Part shown: piece after piece, positions 28,273-37,106 of the stretch
How positions within the stretch are numbered: the first letter of the stretch is position 1
Layout: every line of letters begins with the position of its first letter
Assembly (NCBI RefSeq): GCF_005047655.1
Contig: NZ_SUKF01000003.1
Location: forward strand, 62,001 to 126,000
Reading direction: 5' to 3'
Length of the DNA stretch: 64,000 nt
DNA from: Sinimarinibacterium arenosum
GTDB taxonomy: Bacteria > Pseudomonadota > Gammaproteobacteria > Nevskiales > Nevskiaceae
Program-made: the position numbers and the translations under genes
Notes under the pieces: generated by a model
What the model was told of the DNA's origin: nothing
Database searches by the model: none
The model's input: only the letters and a program-made list of their open reading frames with translations

Positions 28273-29247
28273 ATGAGGATTCTGGTTGTCGGCGGCGCCG
28301 GATATATCGGCGCTCACATGTGCAAGTTCCTGTCCGAGCATGGACACGAACCGGTCGTGTGCGACAACCTTTCGACCGGACACCGCGCCGCCGTGCGCTG
28401 GGGCAGCCTGTCCGAAACCGATATTGGCAATCCCGAGGCGATTGATCTGCTCCTGGGCAGCATACGTTTCGACGCCGTGATGCATTTTGCAGCGGCATCG
28501 CTGGTCGGCGAATCGGTCGCCGATCCGTTGAAGTACTACCGCAGCAACATCGCCAACACCGTCAACCTGCTTGACGCCATGCGGCGCCACGGCGTCAGGC
28601 GTCTGGTGTTTTCATCGACCGCCGCGGTGTATGGCGAGCCCAAGGCAAATCTGATCGATGAGCGTCATCCGACCAGTCCATTGAACCCCTATGGGCGCAC
28701 CAAACGGGTGATCGAGCAGATGTTGCAGGACTGCGTCTCAGCCTACGGTTTCAAGGCAGTCGCCTTGCGCTATTTCAACGCCGCCGGTGCGGACCCGTCC
28801 GGGTTGATTGGCGAACACCATGAGCCGGAGACGCACTTGATTCCGCGCTTGTTGCGCCGCGCTGCCGGAGATGACCTCGATGTCCGTATCTTTGGTGATG
28901 ATTACGACACCATCGATGGCACCTGCGTCCGGGATTACATCCACGTCAACGATCTCGCCGATGCGCACCTGAGGGCCTTGCAGACGCTGGATCTGCTGCC
29001 GGGCTTCCAGGTTTTCAATCTGGGCAACGGTGCCGGATATACCGTCCGGCAGGTGGTGTCCGCGGTGGAATCGGTGATCGGCCGACCGCTCGGCATTCAG
29101 GTGGGCGCACGTCGGGCAGGGGACCCCAAGGCACTGGTGGCCAGCAGCGTGCGCGCCAGAGAAGTCCTGGGCTGGTCCCCACAGTGGACCGATCTGACGG
29201 CCATCGTGGAATCCGCCTGGCGCTGGCATCAGAAACCGGCGTATTGA
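28273..29247 (+). CDS. galE: UDP-glucose 4-epimerase
   Basis: A 324-residue extended SDR interconverting UDP-Glc and UDP-Gal. The NAD motif GGAGYIGAHM is at residues 7-16, then VCDNLSTGHRAAV, SSTAAVYGEP and YGRTKRVIEQM (catalytic Tyr/Lys). RYFNAAGADPSGLIGEHHEPETHLIP and RDYIHVNDLADAH are GalE-specific. It heads the rightward EPS gene run. Complete. Confidence 0.94.
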   Translation: MRILVVGGAGYIGAHMCKFLSEHGHEPVVCDNLSTGHRAAVRWGSLSETDIGNPEAIDLLLGSIRFDAVMHFAAASLVGESVADPLKYYRSNIANTVNLLDAMRRHGVRRLVFSSTAAVYGEPKANLIDERHPTSPLNPYGRTKRVIEQMLQDCVSAYGFKAVALRYFNAAGADPSGLIGEHHEPETHLIPRLLRRAAGDDLDVRIFGDDYDTIDGTCVRDYIHVNDLADAHLRALQTLDLLPGFQVFNLGNGAGYTVRQVVSAVESVIGRPLGIQVGARRAGDPKALVASSVRAREVLGWSPQWTDLTAIVESAWRWHQKPAY

Positions 29248-29634
29248 TGTGACCGTGCGCACATTGGATTTTGTCGTGCGGCAGGAAGATGCCGTGTGTC
29301 CCGGAGCGCAGCCCGGCGGTCGTTTAACTGCAGAGTCCGATGCGCCGCGTCAGGCAGGATGCCCTTGCACTTAAATTGTGCAAAGTATGTGGTTCGCCGT
29401 AAGCTGCGAACGATGAGTCATTTGGTAACAAGATGTTTACTTTTGGCATGGATAATGCGGGAAGTTGAGCTGCGGAATTTGGATCGCGGGAAAATGGTGC
29501 GAGTGGACAGTGCCTGCAAGCATCTTGGAAACTTAGGTGAAGATGTGCTGTTAAGTCATTGACGACGCTCGAGCAGTCGCCACAGCTTCTCAGGAAGAGT
29601 GAGAGCGAAGCCGGCAGGGATGGGAGGCTCAGGA
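29248..29634. other. intergenic region before the initiating sugar transferase
   Basis: This 387-bp gap becomes AT-richer at about 29370-29560. It contains short open frames in several directions, none with family resemblance. No repeat copy or transposase piece is recognised. It may contain a promoter for the sugar transferase. GGGAGG at 29622-29627 is that gene's ribosome site. Confidence 0.5.
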
Positions 29635-30381
29635 ATGGATGGAAGTAGCGGAGTGTTGGAGTTTCTAGCGACGAAGGAGGGGGGCAAGTCTCCTGAGAAT
29701 CTGCCGAATCCCGGAGGACTTCGCTATGGCCCCAAGGATGATTTTTCGGTTGATTGCGCCGAGACGCCTCAGATTCCTGCGACGTTCTGGCGAGTCCGTG
29801 GCAAGCGCGCATTTGACTTGGCATTCTCTGCGGCCTTTCTGGGAACGGTGGGCATTTGGTTGATCCCAATTATCGGCGCTGCAATCAAGCTGGACTCACC
29901 CGGGCCGGTGTTCTTCAGGCAGCGTCGGACGGGTCTCAACGGGCAGACCTTTACCTGCTTGAAATTCCGCACCATGCGGCATTCCCCTGGCGAGGGATTT
30001 AAGCAAGCCAAGCAGAATGACCATCGCGTTACGCGCGTGGGGCGCTTCCTGCGCAAAACGAATCTGGATGAAATCCCTCAATTCATAAACGTGCTGCTTG
30101 GGGACATGTCCGTCGTTGGGCCACGGCCCCACGTGCCAGAGCTTGACGCAAAGTTCTCGTCCTATGTCCCGGGCTACGCCCAGCGGCACTTGATCAAGCC
30201 CGGTGTTACCGGCTTGGCGCAGGTTTCCGGATGCCGTGGAGAAACCCGCAGCGTGCGGGAAATGCGCAATCGGGTACGGTTTGATTGTTTCTATCTCCGA
30301 AATGCCGCGTTCGGTTTAGACATGCGGATCGTGTTCTGGACCGTGAGCACGATGTTGGGCGGTGACGATCGAGCGTACTGA
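29635..30381 (+). CDS. initiating undecaprenyl-phosphate sugar phosphotransferase (WbaP/EpsL type)
   Basis: About 248 residues, a monotopic PGT. After a poorly conserved N-terminal 50 residues come the re-entrant helix RGKRAFDLAFSAAFLG, LDSPGPVFFRQRRTG, TCLKFRTMR, DHRVTRVGRFLRKTNLDEIPQ, NVLLGDMSVVGPRPHVPEL and YAQRHLIKPGVTGLAQVSG. These define the catalytic Asp-Glu dyad and phosphate-binding region. It transfers a sugar-1-phosphate to undecaprenyl phosphate to start each repeat unit. ATG 29635 has GGGAGG seven bases upstream; 29599 and 29620 are alternatives. No flavin-linked or multi-helix N-terminal domain is present, so it is the short form. Confidence 0.9.
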   Translation: MDGSSGVLEFLATKEGGKSPENLPNPGGLRYGPKDDFSVDCAETPQIPATFWRVRGKRAFDLAFSAAFLGTVGIWLIPIIGAAIKLDSPGPVFFRQRRTGLNGQTFTCLKFRTMRHSPGEGFKQAKQNDHRVTRVGRFLRKTNLDEIPQFINVLLGDMSVVGPRPHVPELDAKFSSYVPGYAQRHLIKPGVTGLAQVSGCRGETRSVREMRNRVRFDCFYLRNAAFGLDMRIVFWTVSTMLGGDDRAY

Positions 30382-30569
30382 TTGGGCCGGTCGACAGTTT
30401 GCAGACCTTGCTCATTTTTCCGCACTGTGTGTGGTCTCGGTGACTAACACCCGAGGTCTATTGTGCCCGGTTCATGCGGTTCAGTTGCCATGAACTGATG
30501 TGATTTGAGCGGTCAGAACAATCACAATGCTTCGCCGGCAGCGGCGACGCAGTCAAATTCGAGCGTACC

Positions 30570-31952
30570 GTGGCACTTTCTTGCTTCAAAGCTTACGACA
30601 TCCGCGGTCGGGTTCCGGACGAGCTCAACGACGAGCTCGCATACCAACTCGGCTTGGCATTCGCGCAAACGCTGAAAGCGCGTCGGGTTGTGGTGGGTCA
30701 CGATGCCCGGCACAGCAGCCGTCCACTGTTGATGGCTCTGACTCAAGGGCTGAATGAGGCGGGCGCAGAAGTGTTGGATATCGGCCTGTGTGGGACCGAG
30801 GAAGTTTACTTCGCCACGTTCCACGCGAAGCTTGACGGCGGCATCATGGTCACCGCCAGCCATAATCCGATCGACTACAACGGCATGAAGCTGGTGCGCG
30901 AAGGCGCACGCCCCATTTCTGGCGATACCGGCCTGCGCGAACTCGAAGCCCGTGTCGCTGCGGCACTGGCTGACAGCGAGACCGCAGGACGGACAAAGTT
31001 TGAAGGCGCTCATGCCAGCCCCCCAATGACATCAACGTCATACCGTAGTGATTACGTACGCCATCTGCTCGGCTACGTGAATGTCGATGAGCTCAAGCCG
31101 CTGAAGATCGTTGTCAATGCCGGTAACGGCACGGCGGGTCTCGTGATTGATGCGCTGGCCCCGCAGCTGCCGTTTGAATTGATCCGAGTCCATCACGAAC
31201 CCGATCCGGATTTCCCCAACGGTATTCCGAATCCCTTACTGCCGGAGAATCGCAGCGCTACGGCGGATGCGGTTCGTGCGCATGGTGCAGATTTCGGTGT
31301 CGCGTGGGACGGTGACTTCGACCGTTGTTTCCTTTTCGACGAGCACGGCGGATTCATAGAGGGCTATTACATCGTTGGCCTGCTCGCCGAAGCTTTGCTC
31401 AAGCGTGAGCCCGGCGGAAAGGTTATCCATGACCCGCGCTTGACCTGGAACACGATTGATATGGTCCAAACTGCAGGCGGCATCCCCGTGCAGTCCAAGA
31501 CCGGCCACGCATTCATCAAGGAACGCATGCGCAAAGAGAACGCGATCTATGGTGGAGAAATGAGCGCGCACCACTACTTCCGCGACTTTGCCTATTGCGA
31601 CAACGGCATGATCCCATGGCTGCTGGTGGCAGGCCTTGTCAGTGAGAAGGGACAAACCCTATCGCAGCTCGTTGGGGATCGCATGCGTAAGTTCCCGGCC
31701 AGCGGCGAGATCAACCGCACCGTGTCCAGCATCCCCAAGGTTCTGGACCGGATCGAGTCCACCTACGGACCGAACGCCATAGCAGTGGACCGCACTGACG
31801 GCATCAGCCTGGAATTCGAGAACTGGCGCTTCAATCTGCGAGGCTCAAACACCGAGCCAGTGCTGCGCCTCAATGTCGAATCCCGCGCAGACGAAAGCCT
31901 GATGCGAACGAAGACCCAGGAACTCCTGGAGCTGATCGACTCATGCAACTAA
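30570..31952 (+). CDS. manB: phosphomannomutase/phosphoglucomutase
   Basis: A 460-residue alpha-D-phosphohexomutase converting Man-6-P to Man-1-P (and possibly Glc-6-P to Glc-1-P). The phosphoserine is S97 in [15 protein letters not shown]. The Mg-binding loop is [12 protein letters not shown], the sugar-binding loop [13 protein letters not shown], and the phosphate-binding loop [16 protein letters not shown]. Translation starts with GTG. It pairs with the ManC-type gene to supply GDP-mannose for Gmd and Fcl. The 188-bp gap upstream holds nothing recognised. Confidence 0.93.
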   Translation: MALSCFKAYDIRGRVPDELNDELAYQLGLAFAQTLKARRVVVGHDARHSSRPLLMALTQGLNEAGAEVLDIGLCGTEEVYFATFHAKLDGGIMVTASHNPIDYNGMKLVREGARPISGDTGLRELEARVAAALADSETAGRTKFEGAHASPPMTSTSYRSDYVRHLLGYVNVDELKPLKIVVNAGNGTAGLVIDALAPQLPFELIRVHHEPDPDFPNGIPNPLLPENRSATADAVRAHGADFGVAWDGDFDRCFLFDEHGGFIEGYYIVGLLAEALLKREPGGKVIHDPRLTWNTIDMVQTAGGIPVQSKTGHAFIKERMRKENAIYGGEMSAHHYFRDFAYCDNGMIPWLLVAGLVSEKGQTLSQLVGDRMRKFPASGEINRTVSSIPKVLDRIESTYGPNAIAVDRTDGISLEFENWRFNLRGSNTEPVLRLNVESRADESLMRTKTQELLELIDSCN

Positions 31953-31963
31953 CGGAAACGCCC

Positions 31964-32203
31964 CGCTCGCATCGAGTAGTTCACGCAGTGGACGCTTTGA
32001 GCTTCCCGGGTTCAATGCAAAACATCATCCGTTCGCATCGAGTAGTCCGCGAAGCGGGCGTATCGAGATGCCAAAGGTCCGCCACTACACTCCCGTTCGC
32101 CTCAAATAGCTCACGCATTGAGCGTATCGAGACGTCCAAACACAACCTCAACATCCCTCCGTTCGCATCGAGTAGTCCGCGAAGCGGACGTATCGAGATG
32201 CCT
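31964..32203 (+). repeat. direct array of four REP-like units, about 65-bp period
   Basis: Four units in the same orientation begin near 31964, 32030, 32094 and 32160. Each has an arm like cgttcgcatcgagtag, a short stem, then gcgtatcgagatg. Stems are gttca/tggac, ccgc/gcgg, gctca/tgagc and gtccgc/gcggac. Units are about 40 bp and separators about 20-25 bp, all different. The array fills the 343-bp gap between manB and manC. Confidence 0.88.
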
Positions 32204-32295
32204 CACCTGCAAAGCAAAGACGCTCCCCGTAAGCAGCGGAAATTCCGAACAGAGACCGGAATTACCCGCGCAAGCAACGGAGCGCAAAACCAACC

Positions 32296-33720
32296 ATGAC
32301 CACCATCGTCCCCGTACTCCTGGCCGGCGGTTCAGGCACCCGACTGTGGCCCTTGTCGCGTGAAGCCTACCCCAAGCAGTTTCTCAAGCTGGGTGGCGAA
32401 CACACGCTCATTCAGCAAACTGCACTGCGCGCGCAACAGATCGAAGACGCAGCTCCGCCAATCGTGATCTGTGGCGATACCCACCGATTCCTCGTCGCCG
32501 AGCAGCTGCGTGAAATAGGCATCGAAGACGCCACCATCATCCTGGAGCCGGAAGGCCGTAATACCGCGCCGGCAGCAGCGATCGCCGCACTGCAAGTCAG
32601 CAAACAGTATGGCGGCGAAGCATTGGTATTCTTGATGAGCGCTGACCATGTAGTCAGGGACACAGCGGCGTTCTGCAGGTCAGCGCAAATTGCAGCTGCG
32701 ACCGCGCAAGCCGGCCGATTGATGGTTTTCGGTATCAAGCCAACGAGACCGGAAACCGGATACGGGTATCTCAAACGGGGAGCTGAGCTACCTGGCGGCG
32801 CGTTCGAGCTGGCGCAGTTTGTTGAAAAGCCAGAACTCGAGCTCGCCGAAGAATTCATCAAGAAGGACGACTACTCATGGAACGGGGGGCTGTTTCTGTT
32901 CCCGGCGCGTTTGTTCATCGATGAACTATGCGTATTCGAGCCCGAAATGGTGGCCGCTTGCGAGGGGGCGCTAAACGCAGCCAAGATCGACCTCGACTTC
33001 ATCCGACTGGATGCTGAATCCTTCAAGCAAGCCCGCTCTGAGTCCATCGACTACGCATTGATGGAAAAGACCGACAAGGCCGGGTTGGTGCCAATGGATG
33101 CCGGCTGGGATGACGTTGGTTCGTGGAGCTACATGTCGACATTGCCGAAGGATGAGCGAGGCAACTATTCCTTTGGCGATGTCATGATGGAAGACTGCGA
33201 CAACACAGTCGTCCATTCCGAGTACGGCATGGTGGCTGCACTTGGTTTGAAAGACCAAGTCATCGTCGCGACCAAAGATGCCGTGCTCATTACGACGCAG
33301 GGCCGCGTACAGGATGTAAAGACAATCGTAAGTCGCCTCAAGGCGGCAGAACGTGAGGAGACGAAAAATCATCCTGTAGTGCACCGCCCGTGGGGCAGCT
33401 ATGAGTCAATTGCCGAGGGTGGTCGCTTTCAGGTTAAACGCATTGTGGTCAAGCCTGGGCAGAAGCTCAGCTCACAGATGCATCACCATCGTGCCGAGCA
33501 TTGGATCGTTGTGAAGGGAACTGCCAAGGTGACCTGCAACGGGCAGGAACTACTTCTGGGAGAGAACCAATCCACATTCATTCCCCTCGGGGGCGTACAT
33601 CGTCTTGAGAATCCCGGGAAGGTTCCACTGGAATTGATCGAGGTCCAGTCGGGCACCTATCTCGGAGAGGACGACATTGTGCGGTTTGATGATATCTACG
33701 GACGGGATTCCAAGGGTTGA
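32296..33720 (+). CDS. manC: mannose-1-phosphate guanylyltransferase / mannose-6-phosphate isomerase
   Basis: A 474-residue bifunctional type II PMI-GMP enzyme (AlgA/XanB class). The N-terminal nucleotidyltransferase has LLAGGSGTRLWPLSREAYPKQ, FVEKPELELAEEF and NGGLFLFPA. The C-terminal cupin carries RPWGSYES, GQKLSSQMHHHRAEHWIVV and STFIPLGGVHRLENPG with metal-binding histidines. It makes GDP-mannose from Man-1-P and may also supply Man-6-P. Together with the preceding mutase it feeds the GDP-fucose branch. Confidence 0.95.
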   Translation: MTTIVPVLLAGGSGTRLWPLSREAYPKQFLKLGGEHTLIQQTALRAQQIEDAAPPIVICGDTHRFLVAEQLREIGIEDATIILEPEGRNTAPAAAIAALQVSKQYGGEALVFLMSADHVVRDTAAFCRSAQIAAATAQAGRLMVFGIKPTRPETGYGYLKRGAELPGGAFELAQFVEKPELELAEEFIKKDDYSWNGGLFLFPARLFIDELCVFEPEMVAACEGALNAAKIDLDFIRLDAESFKQARSESIDYALMEKTDKAGLVPMDAGWDDVGSWSYMSTLPKDERGNYSFGDVMMEDCDNTVVHSEYGMVAALGLKDQVIVATKDAVLITTQGRVQDVKTIVSRLKAAEREETKNHPVVHRPWGSYESIAEGGRFQVKRIVVKPGQKLSSQMHHHRAEHWIVVKGTAKVTCNGQELLLGENQSTFIPLGGVHRLENPGKVPLELIEVQSGTYLGEDDIVRFDDIYGRDSKG

Positions 33721-33770
33721 ATCAGACTAAGGGTCCGCGTGACGGGGGCGGAGAATCTGATTGAACATGA

Positions 33771-34018
33771 TCTGCAGCAATAACCTCCATCGACGTCAAA
33801 TGCGGTGAACGCCGCTGGTCCTTCGACAGCGACCTCGGGGTCTCATGCTCGACCAGTTGATCGCCCAGTCGGCGCCGGTCAGCTACTCCTGCCACCGCGG
33901 CGACTGCGGCCAGTGTGCCGTTGACTTTGTCGATGGGCAGGTGGTCGCCATCGACCCAGCTTTCCCACTCTGGCAGGGCGGGTTGCAGTTGTACTTGATG
34001 CTGCCGACCGAAAACTGA
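33771..34018 (+). pseudogene. decayed [2Fe-2S] ferredoxin-like N-terminal domain
   Basis: One frame encodes ITSIDVKCGERRWSFDSD then LGV, and a second frame from 33845 continues MLDQLIAQ, APVSYSCHRGDCGQC and AVDFVDGQVVAI. The CHRGDCGQC stretch is C-x4-C-x2-C, the plant-type ferredoxin cluster motif, in the sequence context seen in reductases and in CDP-sugar reductase N-termini. A two-base frameshift near 33842 separates the halves. The fourth cysteine is lost at a junction, with a stop at 34018. The piece lies between manC and transposase debris, so it appears to be a remnant of a displaced gene. Confidence 0.55.
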
Positions 34019-34166
34019 CCACCTCTGCCGATTGAAAATTGACTAGGGGTGAAAGCCGGGGGCTGGTGCCCCCGGCGTAGTCTGATCGTATCGATTGTCA
34101 GATGATTTCGTCGATTTCCTCCTGTGCTTTGGTCTTGGCCTGCTCGCGGGACTTAATACGTATCTT

Positions 34167-34466
34167 GGCGGCGCGCGTCTCAACGGCGAGATCAAGCGCC
34201 GAACCGATGTCGTCGGCATCTTCCCAAACGAAGCCGCGATTACGCGGCTCGTCGGCGCCATCCTGCTCGATCAGAACGACGAATGGGTGGTCCAGCGGGC
34301 TCGCTACATGACCCGTGAGACGATGATAGAAATGCTCGCCCCCCCCCATCCAACTACCCGCTGTGGCAACCTGAACACCGTAGCCCGACCCAGCCAGCCG
34401 CCCACCGGCAGATCGAAGACCTACACCACGTCGCGGGACACGATCGCTGCTCGTATCCGCTCTTAG
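34167..34466 (+). pseudogene. IS256-family transposase C-terminal remnant
   Basis: The frame encodes [20 protein letters not shown], then [16 protein letters not shown] and [12 protein letters not shown], the conserved C-terminal end of IS256-type (mutator) transposases. The N-terminal and catalytic parts are absent, and the reading breaks after a poly-C run near 34340. Just upstream (34007-34044) is cgaaaactgacc followed by gattgaaaattgac, possibly an end of another element. It marks the left edge of the AT-rich cassette. Confidence 0.65.
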
Positions 34467-34573
34467 CAAGACTGCGTTGCTTGATCATCAACCGTCCGAC
34501 ATCCTTGCCTTGCAATGCCATCTATTCTTTCGCATCACAGAGACTGTGCAGAGCATTCCTAAAGGAAAGAACC

Positions 34574-34672
34574 ATGAAAATCGCCATTGACGGCAACGGC
34601 TACGTCGGCCGGTCCAACGCTATTCATCCCATGCCGCCACGAGATCCGTTTCTGGAACAATTCCGATCATAA
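34574..34672 (+). pseudogene. 5' stub of a second UDP-glucose dehydrogenase gene
   Basis: A 32-codon frame starts MKIAIDGNGYVGRSNAI with a good upstream AAAGGAAAG. This matches the first Rossmann strand of Ugd proteins beginning MKIAIAGTGYVGLSNA. After about 17 codons similarity ends and a stop follows. The original catalytic gene has been deleted or replaced at this point, 55 bp before the flippase start. Confidence 0.55.
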
Positions 34673-34727
34673 TTAAGATTGTTCCACCAAAAACATGATT
34701 GAACCAGCTATCCAGTATAACGGCGTT

Positions 34728-36077
34728 ATGCAACACTCAATAAGAACAAGGCTCCTTTCCGGAACTGCATGGGCTTTAGCAGGCAAAATTATTTCATTGA
34801 TATTGGGCTTGTTAGTAAGTGCGCTATTAGCACGGTTGCTTACGAAAGATGATATGGGAGCCTACTTTTTGGCGCTGAGCTTGGTTAGCATCGTTGCGAT
34901 AATCGGGCAACTTGGCTTGCCCCAAATATTGGTGCGATTCATAGCAGAGGCAACGGCTTGTGATGACTATCAGCAAGCCAGGCAGGTTGTACTAATTTCC
35001 TTCCGAAATGCGGGCATAGCTAGCTTTACGCTCTGCGCCGCAACTTGGTTATTTGGCTCGACCCCTTTAACGACTTTATTGAAATCGCGCACGCTAGAAA
35101 CAGTATTGGGTGCGGTAGCAATTTGGATCTTAGTGTCAGTTTTTCAGAGTCTAGTGTCAGAAACATTTCGGGGTTATCACGACATACGGTTCGCCTCATT
35201 GTTTGGCGGATTATTGGCCAGCTTAGTTTCATTTGTGATGTTATCTTCAATATGGTTCTTTATCGGACACGCAGAACTGGGTGAAGTCATATGGATTGTA
35301 ATTGCAGGAGCGACGTTCAGCCTTTTGATTGCCAGTTTCACAATCGGTAAACGTTTAAATATAAATGTGACTCGAAATGTAAATGCAAGGGCAATACAAT
35401 CAAAAGAGGTAATGCAAGCGGCATGGCCCTTATGGGTAACAGGCATCACTCTTTTTTTTATAACGCAGGCCGATATTTGGGTTCTGGCATTTTTTAAGCC
35501 AACATCAGAGGTCGCAACTTACGCAGCTGCTTCACGTCTGGTTGCTTTGGTATCTATGTCATTGATAGTGGTTAATGCCGTCATTCCGCCAATGATTTCA
35601 GAGTTATATTCACAGAAAAATAAAACGGAGCTGGAAAAACTGCTGCGTACCACCGCGACTGTTGCCGGCATTCCCGCAACATTAGTGCTTGTGTTACTCA
35701 TGTTGAATAGCGAAGCCATTATCAGACTGGTCTATGGTGATAAATATCAAGCAGGAGGAATAGTCATGATCATTTTGGGGGTGGGGCAGCTAGTTAATGT
35801 GTGGGCCGGATCATGCGGAATGGTATTAATGATGACAGGTCACCAGAAATCAATGATGGTGATAACCATAGCATGTGGTGCTATTACCGTCATCGGCGCC
35901 TTATTACTTGTAGTGCCCTACGGGGCTGTTGGTGTTGCGACATCTGCAGCTTTGGGGATGACCTTGCAAAACCTAATGCAACTTATTGAAGCAAAAAGAA
36001 AAACCGGTGTTTGGTCGCATCTTGGTCTCATAAGATTACAACCCATTATTGATTTAATGAAACCGCCAAATATGTAG
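34728..36077 (+). CDS. wzx: Wzx-type lipid-linked oligosaccharide flippase
   Basis: About 449 residues, with a dozen or so hydrophobic segments across the whole length. It opens RTRLLSGTAWALAGKIISLILGLLVSALLARLLTKDDMGAYF, typical of polysaccharide transporter (MOP superfamily) proteins, followed by GLPQILVRFIAEA and ASRLVALVSM. It moves undecaprenyl-PP-linked repeat units to the periplasmic face. ATG 34728 gives the family-like N-terminus; an in-frame ATG at 34695 adds 11 residues. It is the first gene of the AT-rich cassette, with codon use clearly unlike ugd or gmd. Confidence 0.9.
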   Translation: MQHSIRTRLLSGTAWALAGKIISLILGLLVSALLARLLTKDDMGAYFLALSLVSIVAIIGQLGLPQILVRFIAEATACDDYQQARQVVLISFRNAGIASFTLCAATWLFGSTPLTTLLKSRTLETVLGAVAIWILVSVFQSLVSETFRGYHDIRFASLFGGLLASLVSFVMLSSIWFFIGHAELGEVIWIVIAGATFSLLIASFTIGKRLNINVTRNVNARAIQSKEVMQAAWPLWVTGITLFFITQADIWVLAFFKPTSEVATYAAASRLVALVSMSLIVVNAVIPPMISELYSQKNKTELEKLLRTTATVAGIPATLVLVLLMLNSEAIIRLVYGDKYQAGGIVMIILGVGQLVNVWAGSCGMVLMMTGHQKSMMVITIACGAITVIGALLLVVPYGAVGVATSAALGMTLQNLMQLIEAKRKTGVWSHLGLIRLQPIIDLMKPPNM

Positions 36078-36091
36078 AGCGAGTTAAACAC

Positions 36092-37021
36092 ATGCAACCG
36101 ATTTTCATTTTTTCATTGCCGCGCTCCGGTTCAACGTTGCTCCAGAGAATACTGGCGACACATAATAATATTGCGACTGCTTCTGAGCCTTGGCTTCTAT
36201 TACCTTTTTTGTATTCATTAAAAAAGGAGGGTGCCAAAGCCGAATATGACCACGCTGTTGGTGTGCAAGCACTACAAGATTTTATAGCGGAGTTGCCTGC
36301 TGGTCGCCAAGACTTTGATATGGTGTTGCGCGAATTTGCTATCAAGCTTTATCAGAAGGCTGCGTCAAAGAAAGGAGTTATATATTTCCTTGATAAAACA
36401 CCAAGATATAGTTTAGTTGCTGAAGAAGTGATAAACTTGTTCCCTGATGGAAAGTTTATATTTTTATGGCGAAACCCATTGGCGGTGATTGCGTCAATGA
36501 TAGAAACATGGTGTGCAGGGCAGTGGAAAATTTATCGTTTTCATTCCGATCTGAATTACGCCATGCATAGAATGATCAGCGCCTACAAGGCTTACAAAGA
36601 AAATGTCTGTTCGGTCCGTTATGAGGATATTGTGGCAGAAGGCGAAGCTGCGTTTATGGAAATGTTCGAATATTTGGAAATGACCGCGCCAGTAGATATT
36701 ACGACAGCATTTTCAAAGATTAAGCTTAATGGAAGAATGGGCGACCCAACTGGCGTAAAACAATACGATGCTTTGAGCCAATTGTCCATCCAAAAATGGA
36801 AGAACGCTTTGCGAAGCCCGATACGAAAGGAATGGTGCAGAAATTTTTTGTTGGGAATCGGCAAGGATGATTTGAACATGATGGGCTATGATCTGCATGA
36901 TTTATTGCAGGAGTTGGATGAGATACCAACCTCGTTTAATACAATTTTATCTGACGTTTATTTTTCGATGTCAGGCTCAATAAAAAATATGTTAAAACGT
37001 CGTATCAATGGATTTTGCTAG
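36092..37021 (+). CDS. PAPS-dependent sulfotransferase family protein
   Basis: A 309-residue sulfotransferase. The 5'-phosphosulfate-binding loop FSLPRSGSTLLQRIL is at residues 7-21, and the region FLWRNPLAVIASMIETWC carries the 3'-phosphate-binding Arg/Ser. YFLDKTPRYSL and VRYEDIVAEGEA complete a typical layout. It would move sulfate from PAPS to a sugar hydroxyl in the cytoplasm, probably on the lipid-linked repeat unit. It lies 14 bp after wzx in the AT-rich cassette. Substrate is inferred from context only. Confidence 0.88.
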   Translation: MQPIFIFSLPRSGSTLLQRILATHNNIATASEPWLLLPFLYSLKKEGAKAEYDHAVGVQALQDFIAELPAGRQDFDMVLREFAIKLYQKAASKKGVIYFLDKTPRYSLVAEEVINLFPDGKFIFLWRNPLAVIASMIETWCAGQWKIYRFHSDLNYAMHRMISAYKAYKENVCSVRYEDIVAEGEAAFMEMFEYLEMTAPVDITTAFSKIKLNGRMGDPTGVKQYDALSQLSIQKWKNALRSPIRKEWCRNFLLGIGKDDLNMMGYDLHDLLQELDEIPTSFNTILSDVYFSMSGSIKNMLKRRINGFC

Positions 37022-37106
37022 ATTTTTTGAAAAAAAATTAAGACGATATTCGTCATGGAATTAATCATTTAAATAGGAAATTTAAACCACCTGGTGCACG
37101 GCGCAT

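Noticed and set aside
29296-29869. Open frames in both directions before the sugar transferase
   Set aside because: No ribosome site or family match; the leftward one overlaps the start of the sugar transferase.
31964-32203. CRISPR-like array
   Set aside because: The regular 65-bp period invites this, but repeat units vary in the stem, there are only four, no cas gene is near, and the same unit occurs singly and inverted throughout the window.
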